Shown: piece after piece, positions 6,331 to 11,849 of the stretch
Numbering within the stretch: the stretch's first letter is position 1
Layout of the letters: each line of letters opens with the position of its first letter
Source of the DNA: an uncultured Hyphomicrobiales bacterium
GTDB taxonomy: Bacteria > Pseudomonadota > Alphaproteobacteria > Rhizobiales > Beijerinckiaceae
NCBI GenBank assembly: GCA_903918155.1
Contig: CAIXDD010000384.1
Coordinates: forward strand, 1-11,849
Length of the DNA stretch: 11,849 bases
Direction of reading: 5' to 3'
The notes under the pieces: model-generated
Told to the model about the DNA's origin: nothing
Database searches by the model: none
The model's input: the letters and a program-made list of their open reading frames with translations, nothing else
Program-made: the position numbers and the translations under genes

Positions 6331-7248
6331 ATGACAGACCCCGCCGCCCCTTCCGGCCCGCCGCTCATCTTCGACCGCGGCCTCGCCCGCGCCCGCCTCG
6401 CGCGCGCGCGCCGGCAAGGCGCCGAACCATTCCTGCTGGAGCGCGCCGCCGCCGATCTCGTCGAGCGGCTGCAGGCGGTGCTGCGCCCCTTTCCCCGCGC
6501 GCTTGACCTGGGCACGCCCGGCCCGCAGCTCGCCCGTCTTCTGACGCAAGGCGCGCCAGCCGGGCCAGCCCGCGCGGTGACGCGGCTGGCGCCGCTCGCC
6601 GAAGCGACGGAGCCGGGAATGGCCGTTCAGACGGGCGACGAGGAGGCCCTGCCCTTCGCGCCCGCGAGTTTCGATCTCGTCGTCTCCGCCCTCTCGCTGC
6701 ATCTGGTCAATGATCTGCCCGGCGCGCTGGCGCAGGCGCGGCGCGCGCTGGCGCCCGACGGCCTGTTTCTCGCCTGCCTGCCGGGCGGGCGCACGCTTGA
6801 GGAATTGCGCTTTTCGCTGGCGCAGGCGGAAGAGGAGATCACCGGCGGCGCCTCGCCGCGCGTCGCCCCCTTCGCGGACGTGCGCGACCTTGGCGCCCTG
6901 TTGCAGCGCGCGGGCCTTGCGCTTCCCGTCAGCGACCTGGACGCGGTGACGATCCGCTACGCCGACATGTTCCGCCTCATGGCCGACCTGCGCGCGATGG
7001 GCGCGACGAATCCGCTCGTCCATCGCTTGCGCAAGCCCACGCGCCGCGCGGTCTTTCTGCGCGCGGCGGAGATTTATGCGCAGCGCTTCTCCGATGCGGA
7101 CGGGCGCGTGCGCGCGACCATCGAACTCGTCTGGCTGTCGGGATGGGCGCCCCATGAAAGCCAGCAGAAGCCGCTGGCGCCGGGTTCGGCGAAAATGCGT
7201 CTCGCGGACGTTTTGGGCGTCCGCGAGCAGAAATTATCCGATCAATAA
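6331..7248 (+). CDS. SAM-methyltransferase-fold protein, NDUFAF5-like
   Basis: A 305-residue protein resembling mitochondrial complex I assembly factor NDUFAF5 and its alphaproteobacterial relatives. NDUFAF5 hydroxylates an arginine of the NuoB-equivalent subunit despite a methyltransferase fold; the same role for this protein is an inference. Matches: IFDRGLARARLARA (13-26), FDLVVSALSLHLVNDLPGAL (114-133), PDGLFLACLPGGRTLEELR (142-160), SPRVAPFADVRDLGALLQRAG (175-195), MFRLMADLRAMGATN (213-227) and GWAPHESQQKPL (271-282). SAM motif I is degenerate: ALDLGTPGP (57-65) replaces the usual DxGCGxG, and no clear acidic residue follows strand 2. The ATG at 6331 has AAGGG (6322-6326) four bases upstream; a TTG at 6289 would add 14 non-conserved residues. 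Its last seven bases overlap the opposing small gene. Confidence 0.85.
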   Translation: MTDPAAPSGPPLIFDRGLARARLARARRQGAEPFLLERAAADLVERLQAVLRPFPRALDLGTPGPQLARLLTQGAPAGPARAVTRLAPLAEATEPGMAVQTGDEEALPFAPASFDLVVSALSLHLVNDLPGALAQARRALAPDGLFLACLPGGRTLEELRFSLAQAEEEITGGASPRVAPFADVRDLGALLQRAGLALPVSDLDAVTIRYADMFRLMADLRAMGATNPLVHRLRKPTRRAVFLRAAEIYAQRFSDADGRVRATIELVWLSGWAPHESQQKPLAPGSAKMRLADVLGVREQKLSDQ

Positions 7249-7541
7249 TGCGGGATCGACGCCTGATCGGCGGAGGCCTGCGCGCCATGCTCCGCCTCCC
7301 CGCGCGCGAGCGCTGCAAGAATGGCCTGCGCCAGCGCGCGCGCTGACTCCGCGCTCAATTCAAGCGCGATGCGCTCGCGCCCGCCGTCCGCCTCGCTCAG
7401 AATGTCGAGGCCGAGCGCATGATCGAGCGGCGCATCGAACGGATGGTCGAAATAGACATGGGCGGCGTCCACGCGCCGCCAATCCGTTCCCCCCTTCGCG
7501 CTGCCCGACAGCGCGACCCTCTCGGTGATATAGGAGCACAT
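7242..7541 (-). CDS. Conserved small protein, probably DUF6295 family
   Basis: A 99-residue soluble protein of unknown function. It begins MCSYITERVALSGSAKG and contains VYFDHPFDAPLDHALGLDIL followed by ELSAESARALAQAILAALA, a pattern I recall from small proteins annotated DUF6295; a profile search would confirm it. No signal peptide or membrane segment. The frame is open upstream to 7616, but the ATG at 7541 has a near-perfect AAGGAGG (7556-7550) eight bases ahead and gives the family-typical MCSY start. The first A of that Shine-Dalgarno is the last base of the dienelactone hydrolase stop codon, so translation is probably coupled to that gene. The C-terminal 17 residues are low-complexity and look non-conserved; the stop overlaps the convergent methyltransferase gene by seven bases. 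Confidence 0.85.
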   Translation of the reverse strand: MCSYITERVALSGSAKGGTDWRRVDAAHVYFDHPFDAPLDHALGLDILSEADGGRERIALELSAESARALAQAILAALARGEAEHGAQASADQASIPHY

Positions 7542-7555
7542 GGCGCCGGCCTCCT

Positions 7556-8320
7556 TCAGCTTGCGCGGGCGCGCGGCCCGATCGTCTTGTCGAGAAACGC
7601 GCAGACTTTCCTCCACGCGTCGGTCGCCTGTTCCGCGCGATAGCCGGGACGCTCAGCCGCGAAAAAGCCATGGCCCGCGCCGTCGTAGCGATGGAATTCG
7701 TAAGCCTTGCCCAATTGCTTCAGCGTCTGTTCGGTGCGGTCCACCTGCGCGGGGCTCGGGCGCTGGTCGTCATTGCCGAACACGCCGATCAGCGGCGCGG
7801 CGAGATGTTTCGTCAGGTCGATGGGCGCGACGGGGCGGGCGGGCGTGAGATCGGCGGGATCGTCCACCACGACATTGCCGCCCCAGCAATCCACCACCGC
7901 GTCGAGCCCCGGCAGCGTGCAGCCGGCGAGATAGGCGTGGCGGCCGCCCGAGCAGAAGCCCATCACCGCCACCTTGCCGTTGGAGCGCGCCTGCGCGCGC
8001 AGGAAATCCATGCAGCCCTTCACGTCGCCCATCACCTGATCGTCGGCGACGCCGCCTTTCGTGCGCGCGCGCGCGGCCAGATCGTCGGGCGAGCCGGGGC
8101 CTTCGCGGAAATAAAGATGCGGCGCGATGCAGGCGAAGCCGAAATGCGCGAGCTTGCGCGCGGCTTCCTGCGTCCAGTCGTCCCAACCCGGCATGTGATG
8201 GACGAGCACGATTCCGCCCAGAGCCTGCGCGGCGTCGGGGGCGGCGTAATAGGCCTCGCCGCTCGCCCCGCCATGGCCGGCGAACGAGACCATGCGCGTC
8301 GTCATTCCAAGATAGGACAT
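7556..8320 (-). CDS. Dienelactone hydrolase family protein
   Basis: A cytoplasmic alpha/beta hydrolase of 254 residues. The expected Cys-Asp-His triad is visible: nucleophile C123 in GFCSGGRH (121-128), Asp at 184 or 185 in GVFGNDDQRPSP, and H217 in YDGAGHGFF. GIVLVHHMPGWDDWTQEAARKLA (36-58) takes the oxyanion-side position. Classical members hydrolyse dienelactone to maleylacetate in (chloro)catechol degradation, but many are generic esterases, and no catechol dioxygenase, cycloisomerase or maleylacetate reductase lies nearby, so the substrate is open. The ATG at 8320 is supported by GGGAGGA (8331-8325) just upstream. It follows scoB by 82 bases on the same strand and precedes the small MCSY protein by 14 bases. 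The Shine-Dalgarno borders a small inverted repeat (8329-8345). Confidence 0.9.
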   Translation of the reverse strand: MSYLGMTTRMVSFAGHGGASGEAYYAAPDAAQALGGIVLVHHMPGWDDWTQEAARKLAHFGFACIAPHLYFREGPGSPDDLAARARTKGGVADDQVMGDVKGCMDFLRAQARSNGKVAVMGFCSGGRHAYLAGCTLPGLDAVVDCWGGNVVVDDPADLTPARPVAPIDLTKHLAAPLIGVFGNDDQRPSPAQVDRTEQTLKQLGKAYEFHRYDGAGHGFFAAERPGYRAEQATDAWRKVCAFLDKTIGPRARAS

Positions 8321-8362
8321 GCTTTCCTCCCGGTGATTTTCCGGGCGGATGCTAGTGGCGAA

Positions 8363-8392
8363 GCCGCGTCTTTTCCATCACGAAAACGCGGC
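8363..8392 (-). terminator. Strong hairpin after scoB, terminator-like
   Basis: GCCGCG (8363-8368) pairs with CGCGGC (8387-8392), and TTTTC (8371-8375) pairs with GAAAA (8382-8386); a two-base bulge and a six-base loop complete an 11-bp hairpin, 11 bases beyond the scoB stop. No T-run follows on the minus strand, so it may serve as an attenuator or mRNA 3'-end stabiliser rather than a full intrinsic terminator between scoAB and the hydrolase gene. Confidence 0.45.
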
Positions 8393-8402
8393 GCGCGCGG
8401 CC

Positions 8403-9053
8403 TCAGGCGAGTCCGGGGGCGACCTTGAAGGGGGCCTGCGTCTTGGCGCGGATCTCCTCAAGGCTCACGCCGTCGGCCAGTTCGATCAGCGTCAGCCCGT
8501 CATGGCCCTTCTGATCGACCTTGAACACGCCCAGATCCGTGATGACCATATCCACCACGCCCGCCCCCGTGAGCGGCAGCGTGCAGCGTTCGAGCAGTTT
8601 CGGCCCGTCCTTGGCGACATGCTCCATCACCACGACGACCTTCTTCACGCCGGCGACGAGGTCCATCGCGCCGCCCATGCCCTTCACCATCTTGCCGGGG
8701 ATCATCCAATTGGCGAGATCGCCGTTCTGGGCCACCTGCATGGCGCCGAGGATGGACAGGTCGATATGTCCGCCGCGGATCATGGCGAAGGAATCGGCGC
8801 TCGAAAAATAGCTCGTCGTGGGCAATTCCGTGACGGTCTGCTTGCCGGCGTTGATGAGATCGGGGTCTTCCTCGCCCTCATAGGGAAAGGGGCCCATGCC
8901 GAGCATGCCGTTCTCGCTCTGCAATTGAACCGTGATTCCCTGCGGGATGAAATTCGACACGAGCGTGGGAATGCCGATGCCGAGATTGACGTAAAAGCCG
9001 TCCTGCAGCTCCTTGGCGGCGCGGGCGGCCATCTGTTCGCGGGTCCAGGGCAT
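8403..9053 (-). CDS. scoB: 3-oxoacid CoA-transferase, subunit B
   Basis: The beta subunit (216 residues) of a two-subunit family I CoA-transferase, which moves CoA from succinyl-CoA to acetoacetate or a related 3-oxoacid. The catalytic glutamate is E47 in QSENGMLGMGPFP; LGIGIPTLVSNF (24-35), DLINAGKQTVTELP, DSFAMIRGGHIDLSILGAMQV, GGAMDLVAGVKKVVVVMEHVAKDG and CTLPLTGAGVVDMVITDLGVF all fit. The GPFPYEGEEDPDLINAGKQ and MEHVAKDGPKLLERCTLP wording is closer to SCOT (ScoB) than to 3-oxoadipate transferase PcaJ, though the specificity is not proved. The start at 9053 has AGGAG (9064-9060) six bases upstream. It lies 16 bases after scoA, so the subunits are co-expressed. Confidence 0.93.
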   Translation of the reverse strand: MPWTREQMAARAAKELQDGFYVNLGIGIPTLVSNFIPQGITVQLQSENGMLGMGPFPYEGEEDPDLINAGKQTVTELPTTSYFSSADSFAMIRGGHIDLSILGAMQVAQNGDLANWMIPGKMVKGMGGAMDLVAGVKKVVVVMEHVAKDGPKLLERCTLPLTGAGVVDMVITDLGVFKVDQKGHDGLTLIELADGVSLEEIRAKTQAPFKVAPGLA

Positions 9054-9069
9054 AGGGATCTCCTGCGGT

Positions 9070-9771
9070 TCAGGCGCGCGGCCGGGTGGTGCGGAATTCG
9101 ACGCGCTTGGGCGCGTCGGGCGTATGAACGATGCGGTTCACATAGACGCCCGGCGTGTGGACATGATCGGGATCGATGGAGCCTGCGGGCGCGAGAATCT
9201 CCACCTCGGCGATGGTGACCTTGCCCGCCGTCGCCATCATGGGATTGAAATTGCGCGCGGTCTTTCGATAGACGAGATTGCCTTCCGTATCGCCCTTCCA
9301 GGCGTGCACGATGGCCAGGTCGGCGACGAGCGCGCGCTCCATGACATAGGTCTCGCCGTCGAATTCGCGCACGTCCTTGCCTTCGGCGATGATCGTGCCC
9401 ACGCCTGTCTTGGTGAAGAAAGCGGGAATGCCGGCCCCGCCCGCGCGGATGCGCTCGGACAGCGTGCCCTGCGGGGTGAACTCCAGCTCCAGCTCGCCGG
9501 CGAGATATTGCTGCGCGAAAATCTTGTTCTCGCCCACATAGGACGAAATCATCTTGCGGATCTGCCGCGTCGCCAGCAGCTTGCCGAGGCCGATGCCGTC
9601 CACGCCCGCATTGTTGGAGATGACGGTGAGGTCCTTCGCCCCGGACTCCAGAATGGCCTCGGCCAGAATTTCTGGAATGCCGCAGAGGCCGAAGCCGCCG
9701 GACATGATCGTCATGCCGTCCTTGATGACGTCGGCGATGGCCGAGCGGGCGTCAGGATAAACCTTGTTCAT
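9070..9771 (-). CDS. scoA: 3-oxoacid CoA-transferase, subunit A
   Basis: The alpha subunit (233 residues) partnering ScoB. The N-terminal glycine-rich CoA-site motif SGGFGLCGIPE (24-34) is intact, followed by DLTVISNNAGVDGIGLGKLL, ISSYVGENK, LELEFTPQGTLSERIRAGGAGIPAFFT and ARNFNPMMATA, all standard for ScoA/AtoD-type subunits. The ATG at 9771 has a modest GGGGA (9784-9780) eight bases upstream and begins MNKVYPDA, the family-typical N-terminus. It is the first gene of the minus-strand run scoA-scoB-hydrolase-small protein. Its promoter must lie in the region shared with the divergent ABC exporter. Likely role: activation of acetoacetate (for example from polyhydroxybutyrate or leucine breakdown) using succinyl-CoA; this is inferred from the family. 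Confidence 0.93.
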   Translation of the reverse strand: MNKVYPDARSAIADVIKDGMTIMSGGFGLCGIPEILAEAILESGAKDLTVISNNAGVDGIGLGKLLATRQIRKMISSYVGENKIFAQQYLAGELELEFTPQGTLSERIRAGGAGIPAFFTKTGVGTIIAEGKDVREFDGETYVMERALVADLAIVHAWKGDTEGNLVYRKTARNFNPMMATAGKVTIAEVEILAPAGSIDPDHVHTPGVYVNRIVHTPDAPKRVEFRTTRPRA

Positions 9772-10052
9772 GGGCGCGATCCCCGGAAACGTGTGGGCGC
9801 GGCGCTGGGCGCGGGCGCAGGAAAGGGTTTAGCCCTGCGCGCGCCCCGCGCCAAGGGCGAGCCGGCCAGTCATTCGGCGAATGGGCGCCAGGGGCGATCG
9901 CTCCGCGACGGCTTGGGAAGGCAGGCTTGGGACGGCGGCTTGGGAAGGCGGGTTGGGAACGACTGCCGGCGGCTGGCGCGGCGCGCCGCCCTCCACTATA
10001 CCGAGCCTTGCGCCGGGAATCCGGCGAGCACGGAAGGCTCGACTGAAGGCCC
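9772..10052. promoter_or_regulatory. Divergent intergenic region between scoA and the ABC exporter
   Basis: At 281 bases this is the largest gene-free stretch. It must hold promoters for both neighbours. A possible plus-strand -10 is TATACC (9997-10002), about 50 bases before the exporter ATG, with no convincing -35. A 10-bp palindrome CGGCGCGCCG sits just upstream of it (about 9979-9988), and a four-copy 13-base repeat occupies 9910-9962. Open frames crossing it read as low-complexity and have no start context, so I call none of them genes. Confidence 0.4.
9910..9962 (+). repeat. Four-copy ~13-bp tandem repeat, consensus GGCTTGGGAAGGC
   Basis: Units start at 9910, 9924, 9937 and 9950. The first and third are identical, the second differs at one base, and the fourth is degenerate; a single extra A separates units one and two. 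The block lies between scoA and the ABC exporter, 91 bases before the exporter ATG. The core word GGCTTGGG recurs once in the gap at 6286-6293. Confidence 0.85.
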
Positions 10053-11834
10053 ATGGCGATCCTGCGCATCTATTTCCGCGTCCTGTCGATGCTGGGGGCC
10101 GAGCGGCGCCTGGCGGGCGCCCTCGTGGCCGCCAATCTGGCGCTCGCGGTCGCGCAATTCGCCGAGCCTGTGCTGTTTGGCCGGATCATCGACGCGCTCA
10201 CGCGCTCGGCCGGCGATCCCTCCGCCGTCACCTGGGGCCAATTGTCGAACCTCATCTGGGCGTGGATCGGCTTCGGCCTGTTCACCATCGCCGCCGCCGT
10301 GCTTGTGGCGCTGCACGCCGACCGCCTGTCCCATCGCCGCCGCCTCGTGGTGATGGCGGAATTCTTCGAACATGTGCTGCATCTGCCGCTGGGCTTCCAC
10401 ACCGGCGTCCATTCGGGGCGCTTGCTGAAGACCATGCTCGACGGCTCCGGCGGCATGTCGAGCGTCTGGCTGTCCTTCTTCCGCGAACATTGCGCGTCCT
10501 TCGTCTCGCTGTTCGTTCTCCTGCCCGCGACGATGTTCCTGAACTGGCGGCTGGGCGCGTTGCTCGTCGTGCTCGTCTTAGTCTTCGGCGCGATCACCGC
10601 CTTCGTGTTCCACCACACGGAAAGCCTGCAGGGCAAGGTAGAGACCTATCACACCGACCTTGCGGAACGCGCCTCCGACGCGCTCGGCAATATCGCCATC
10701 ATCCAAAGCTTCACGCGCGTGGAGGCGGAGGCCATCTCCATGCGCCGCATCTCCGACGCGCTGCTGCGCGCGCAGATGCCGGTGCTCTCGTGGTGGGCGG
10801 TGGCGGCGGTGGCCACGCGCGCCTCCGCGACGCTGACCATCCTCGCCGTCTTCCTGCTCGGCACCTGGCTCTTCATGCAGGGGCTCGCCACCATCGGCGA
10901 GATCGTGACCTTCATGAATTTCGCCGCCCTGCTCGTCGGCAAGCTCGAAGCCACGGTCACTTTCGCCAATTGGCTCTTCATGCTCGCGCCCAAACTGCGC
11001 GAATATTTCGACGTGCTCGATTCGCGCCCCGGCGTGGCCGATTCGCCCGAGGCGCGCGACGTCGGCCGCCTCACCGGGCGCGTGGCGTTTGAAAACGTCA
11101 CCTTCTCCTATGACGCGCGCCGCAACGCCGTCACCGACGTGTCCTTCGTCGTCGAGCCGGGCCAGACCGTGGCGCTGGTGGGCGCGACGGGCTCGGGCAA
11201 GTCGACGACGCTTGGCCTCCTGCACCGCGTCTTCGATCCCAATGGCGGGCGCATCCTGATCGACGGCGTGGACATTCGCGACATGACCCTGCTCTCGCTT
11301 CGCCGCAACATCGGCGTGGTGTTTCAGGAGCCGATGCTGTTCGCCCGCTCCGTCGAGGAGAATCTGCGCGTGGGCAAGCCCGATGCGAGCGAGGAGGAGA
11401 TCGCCACCGCGCTCGCGCGCGCGCAGGCGGCCGATTTCATCGCGCGCCAGCCCGACGGCCTCGCCACGATCGTCGGCGAACGCGGCCGCACGCTATCGGG
11501 CGGCGAGCGCCAGCGCGTCTCCATCGCCCGCGCGCTTCTGAAAGATCCGCCGATCCTCATTTTCGACGAGGCGACCAGCGCGCTCGACGCCACCACCGAA
11601 CGCCTGCTGCAAGCCGCGCTCGATGCGGCGACCAAGGGACGCACCACATTCGTGATCGCCCATCGCCTCGCCACGATTCGCAACGCGGATCGCATTTTCG
11701 TGTTCGATCAGGGCGCGGTCGTGGAAACGGGCAATTTTGAAGAATTGGTTGCCCTGAACGGCAAGTTCGCGGCGCTGGCCCGCGCCCAGTTCATGACCGA
11801 CGCCGTGGCCAAGGAAGGCATTGCGCCAGCGTAA
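10053..11834 (+). CDS. ndvA: ABC exporter (permease-ATPase fusion), NdvA/ChvA-like beta-glucan exporter
   Basis: A half-transporter of 593 residues that would act as a homodimer in the inner membrane. The membrane domain (about 1-320) has roughly six spanning segments, and its wording (AQFAEPVLFGRII, ADRLSHRRRLVVM, QMPVLSWWAVA) resembles NdvA/ChvA, which export cyclic beta-1,2-glucan to the periplasm in rhizobia, agrobacteria and brucellae. The nucleotide-binding domain is complete: Walker A GATGSGKST (377-385), Q-loop Gln425, signature LSGGE (481-485), Walker B ILIFDEA (501-507) with E506, and switch His537. The ATG at 10053 has GAAGG (10045-10049) only three bases ahead and GGAAGG farther up (10032-10037). 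No glucan synthase (ndvB/chvB) is in the window, so the substrate is inferred; a lipid or drug exporter is possible. It ends 15 bases before the window edge. Confidence 0.85.
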   Translation: MAILRIYFRVLSMLGAERRLAGALVAANLALAVAQFAEPVLFGRIIDALTRSAGDPSAVTWGQLSNLIWAWIGFGLFTIAAAVLVALHADRLSHRRRLVVMAEFFEHVLHLPLGFHTGVHSGRLLKTMLDGSGGMSSVWLSFFREHCASFVSLFVLLPATMFLNWRLGALLVVLVLVFGAITAFVFHHTESLQGKVETYHTDLAERASDALGNIAIIQSFTRVEAEAISMRRISDALLRAQMPVLSWWAVAAVATRASATLTILAVFLLGTWLFMQGLATIGEIVTFMNFAALLVGKLEATVTFANWLFMLAPKLREYFDVLDSRPGVADSPEARDVGRLTGRVAFENVTFSYDARRNAVTDVSFVVEPGQTVALVGATGSGKSTTLGLLHRVFDPNGGRILIDGVDIRDMTLLSLRRNIGVVFQEPMLFARSVEENLRVGKPDASEEEIATALARAQAADFIARQPDGLATIVGERGRTLSGGERQRVSIARALLKDPPILIFDEATSALDATTERLLQAALDAATKGRTTFVIAHRLATIRNADRIFVFDQGAVVETGNFEELVALNGKFAALARAQFMTDAVAKEGIAPA

Positions 11835-11849
11835 AGCCGGTTTTAGCCG

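Noticed and set aside
4626..6515. A 629-codon open frame on the minus strand across yciB, the monooxygenase gene and the methyltransferase start.
   Set aside because: It is antisense to three well-recognised genes and reads as His/Arg/Gly-rich low-complexity sequence with no domain, as expected for the complement of high-GC coding DNA.
5217..7248. The monooxygenase and methyltransferase-like genes as a small natural-product cassette.
   Set aside because: The second protein matches the NDUFAF5 housekeeping family rather than biosynthetic methyltransferases, and a 70-base gap with a hairpin separates the genes.
7556..8320. A chlorocatechol-degradation cluster centred on the dienelactone hydrolase.
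   Set aside because: No dioxygenase, cycloisomerase or maleylacetate reductase is present and the CoA-transferase looks like SCOT; kept only as an open question.
8349..9218. A 289-codon plus-strand frame opposite scoB and the end of scoA.
   Set aside because: A His/Arg/Gly-rich shadow of genuine CoA-transferase genes on the other strand.
9910..9962. Tandem repeats considered as a CRISPR array.
   Set aside because: Units are 13 bases and contiguous with no spacers, and no cas genes are present.
9752..10069. A 105-codon minus-strand frame over the scoA/exporter intergenic region containing AFPSRR repeats.
   Set aside because: It overlaps the scoA start out of frame; the apparent peptide repeat is only the translated 13-bp tandem DNA repeat, and I saw no Shine-Dalgarno or conserved wording.

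Overview
The window is ordinary-looking chromosomal DNA of very high G+C content from an alphaproteobacterium, most likely of the order Hyphomicrobiales (Rhizobiales). Three things point there: the dapF - mtaB - ... - ftsY - yciB gene order, a methyltransferase of the mitochondrial NDUFAF5 type, and an ABC exporter that reads like the cyclic beta-glucan exporter NdvA/ChvA. Coding density is very high. No tRNA, rRNA, CRISPR array, insertion sequence, phage gene or obvious transferred island is visible, and no gene-free stretch exceeds 300 bases.

Layout, left to right. (1) 1-1429, plus strand: the 3' end of dapF (cell-wall/lysine epimerase) overlaps a TTG start for mtaB (tRNA ms2t6A37 methylthiotransferase); a hairpin at the mtaB stop may end this unit. 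(2) 1497-2474, plus: a secreted Bug/TctC-type solute-binding protein with its own strong ribosome binding site but no membrane partner here. (3) 2461-3186, minus: a single-domain RluA-family pseudouridine synthase, tail-to-tail overlapping the Bug gene and head-to-head with ftsY. (4) 3242-5081, plus: ftsY (SRP receptor, with a conspicuous Pro-Gln-Glu repeat linker) and yciB (septation protein A), one nucleotide apart. (5) 5217-6260 and 6331-7248, plus: a luciferase-like flavin monooxygenase and an NDUFAF5-like protein whose SAM-binding loop is degenerate. (6) 9771 down to 7242, minus: scoA, scoB (3-oxoacid CoA-transferase), a dienelactone-hydrolase-family enzyme and a 99-residue conserved small protein, probably read in that order. 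(7) 10053-11834, plus: the NdvA-like ABC exporter, divergent from scoA across a 281-base region that carries a four-copy 13-base tandem repeat.

How the genes fit together. dapF/mtaB and ftsY/yciB are housekeeping genes that are usually close together in this order; here the Bug gene and the RluA-type gene sit between them. The minus-strand cluster joins CoA activation of a 3-oxoacid (ketone-body or short-chain acid use) to an alpha/beta hydrolase and a small protein whose Shine-Dalgarno begins in the hydrolase stop codon, which suggests translational coupling. I saw no complete novel defence, mobile or biosynthetic system. The more interesting points are small: the degenerate methyltransferase motifs, the FtsY repeat linker, the hydrolase/small-protein coupling, the tandem repeat in the divergent promoter region, and the tight opposing overlaps around the RluA-type gene.
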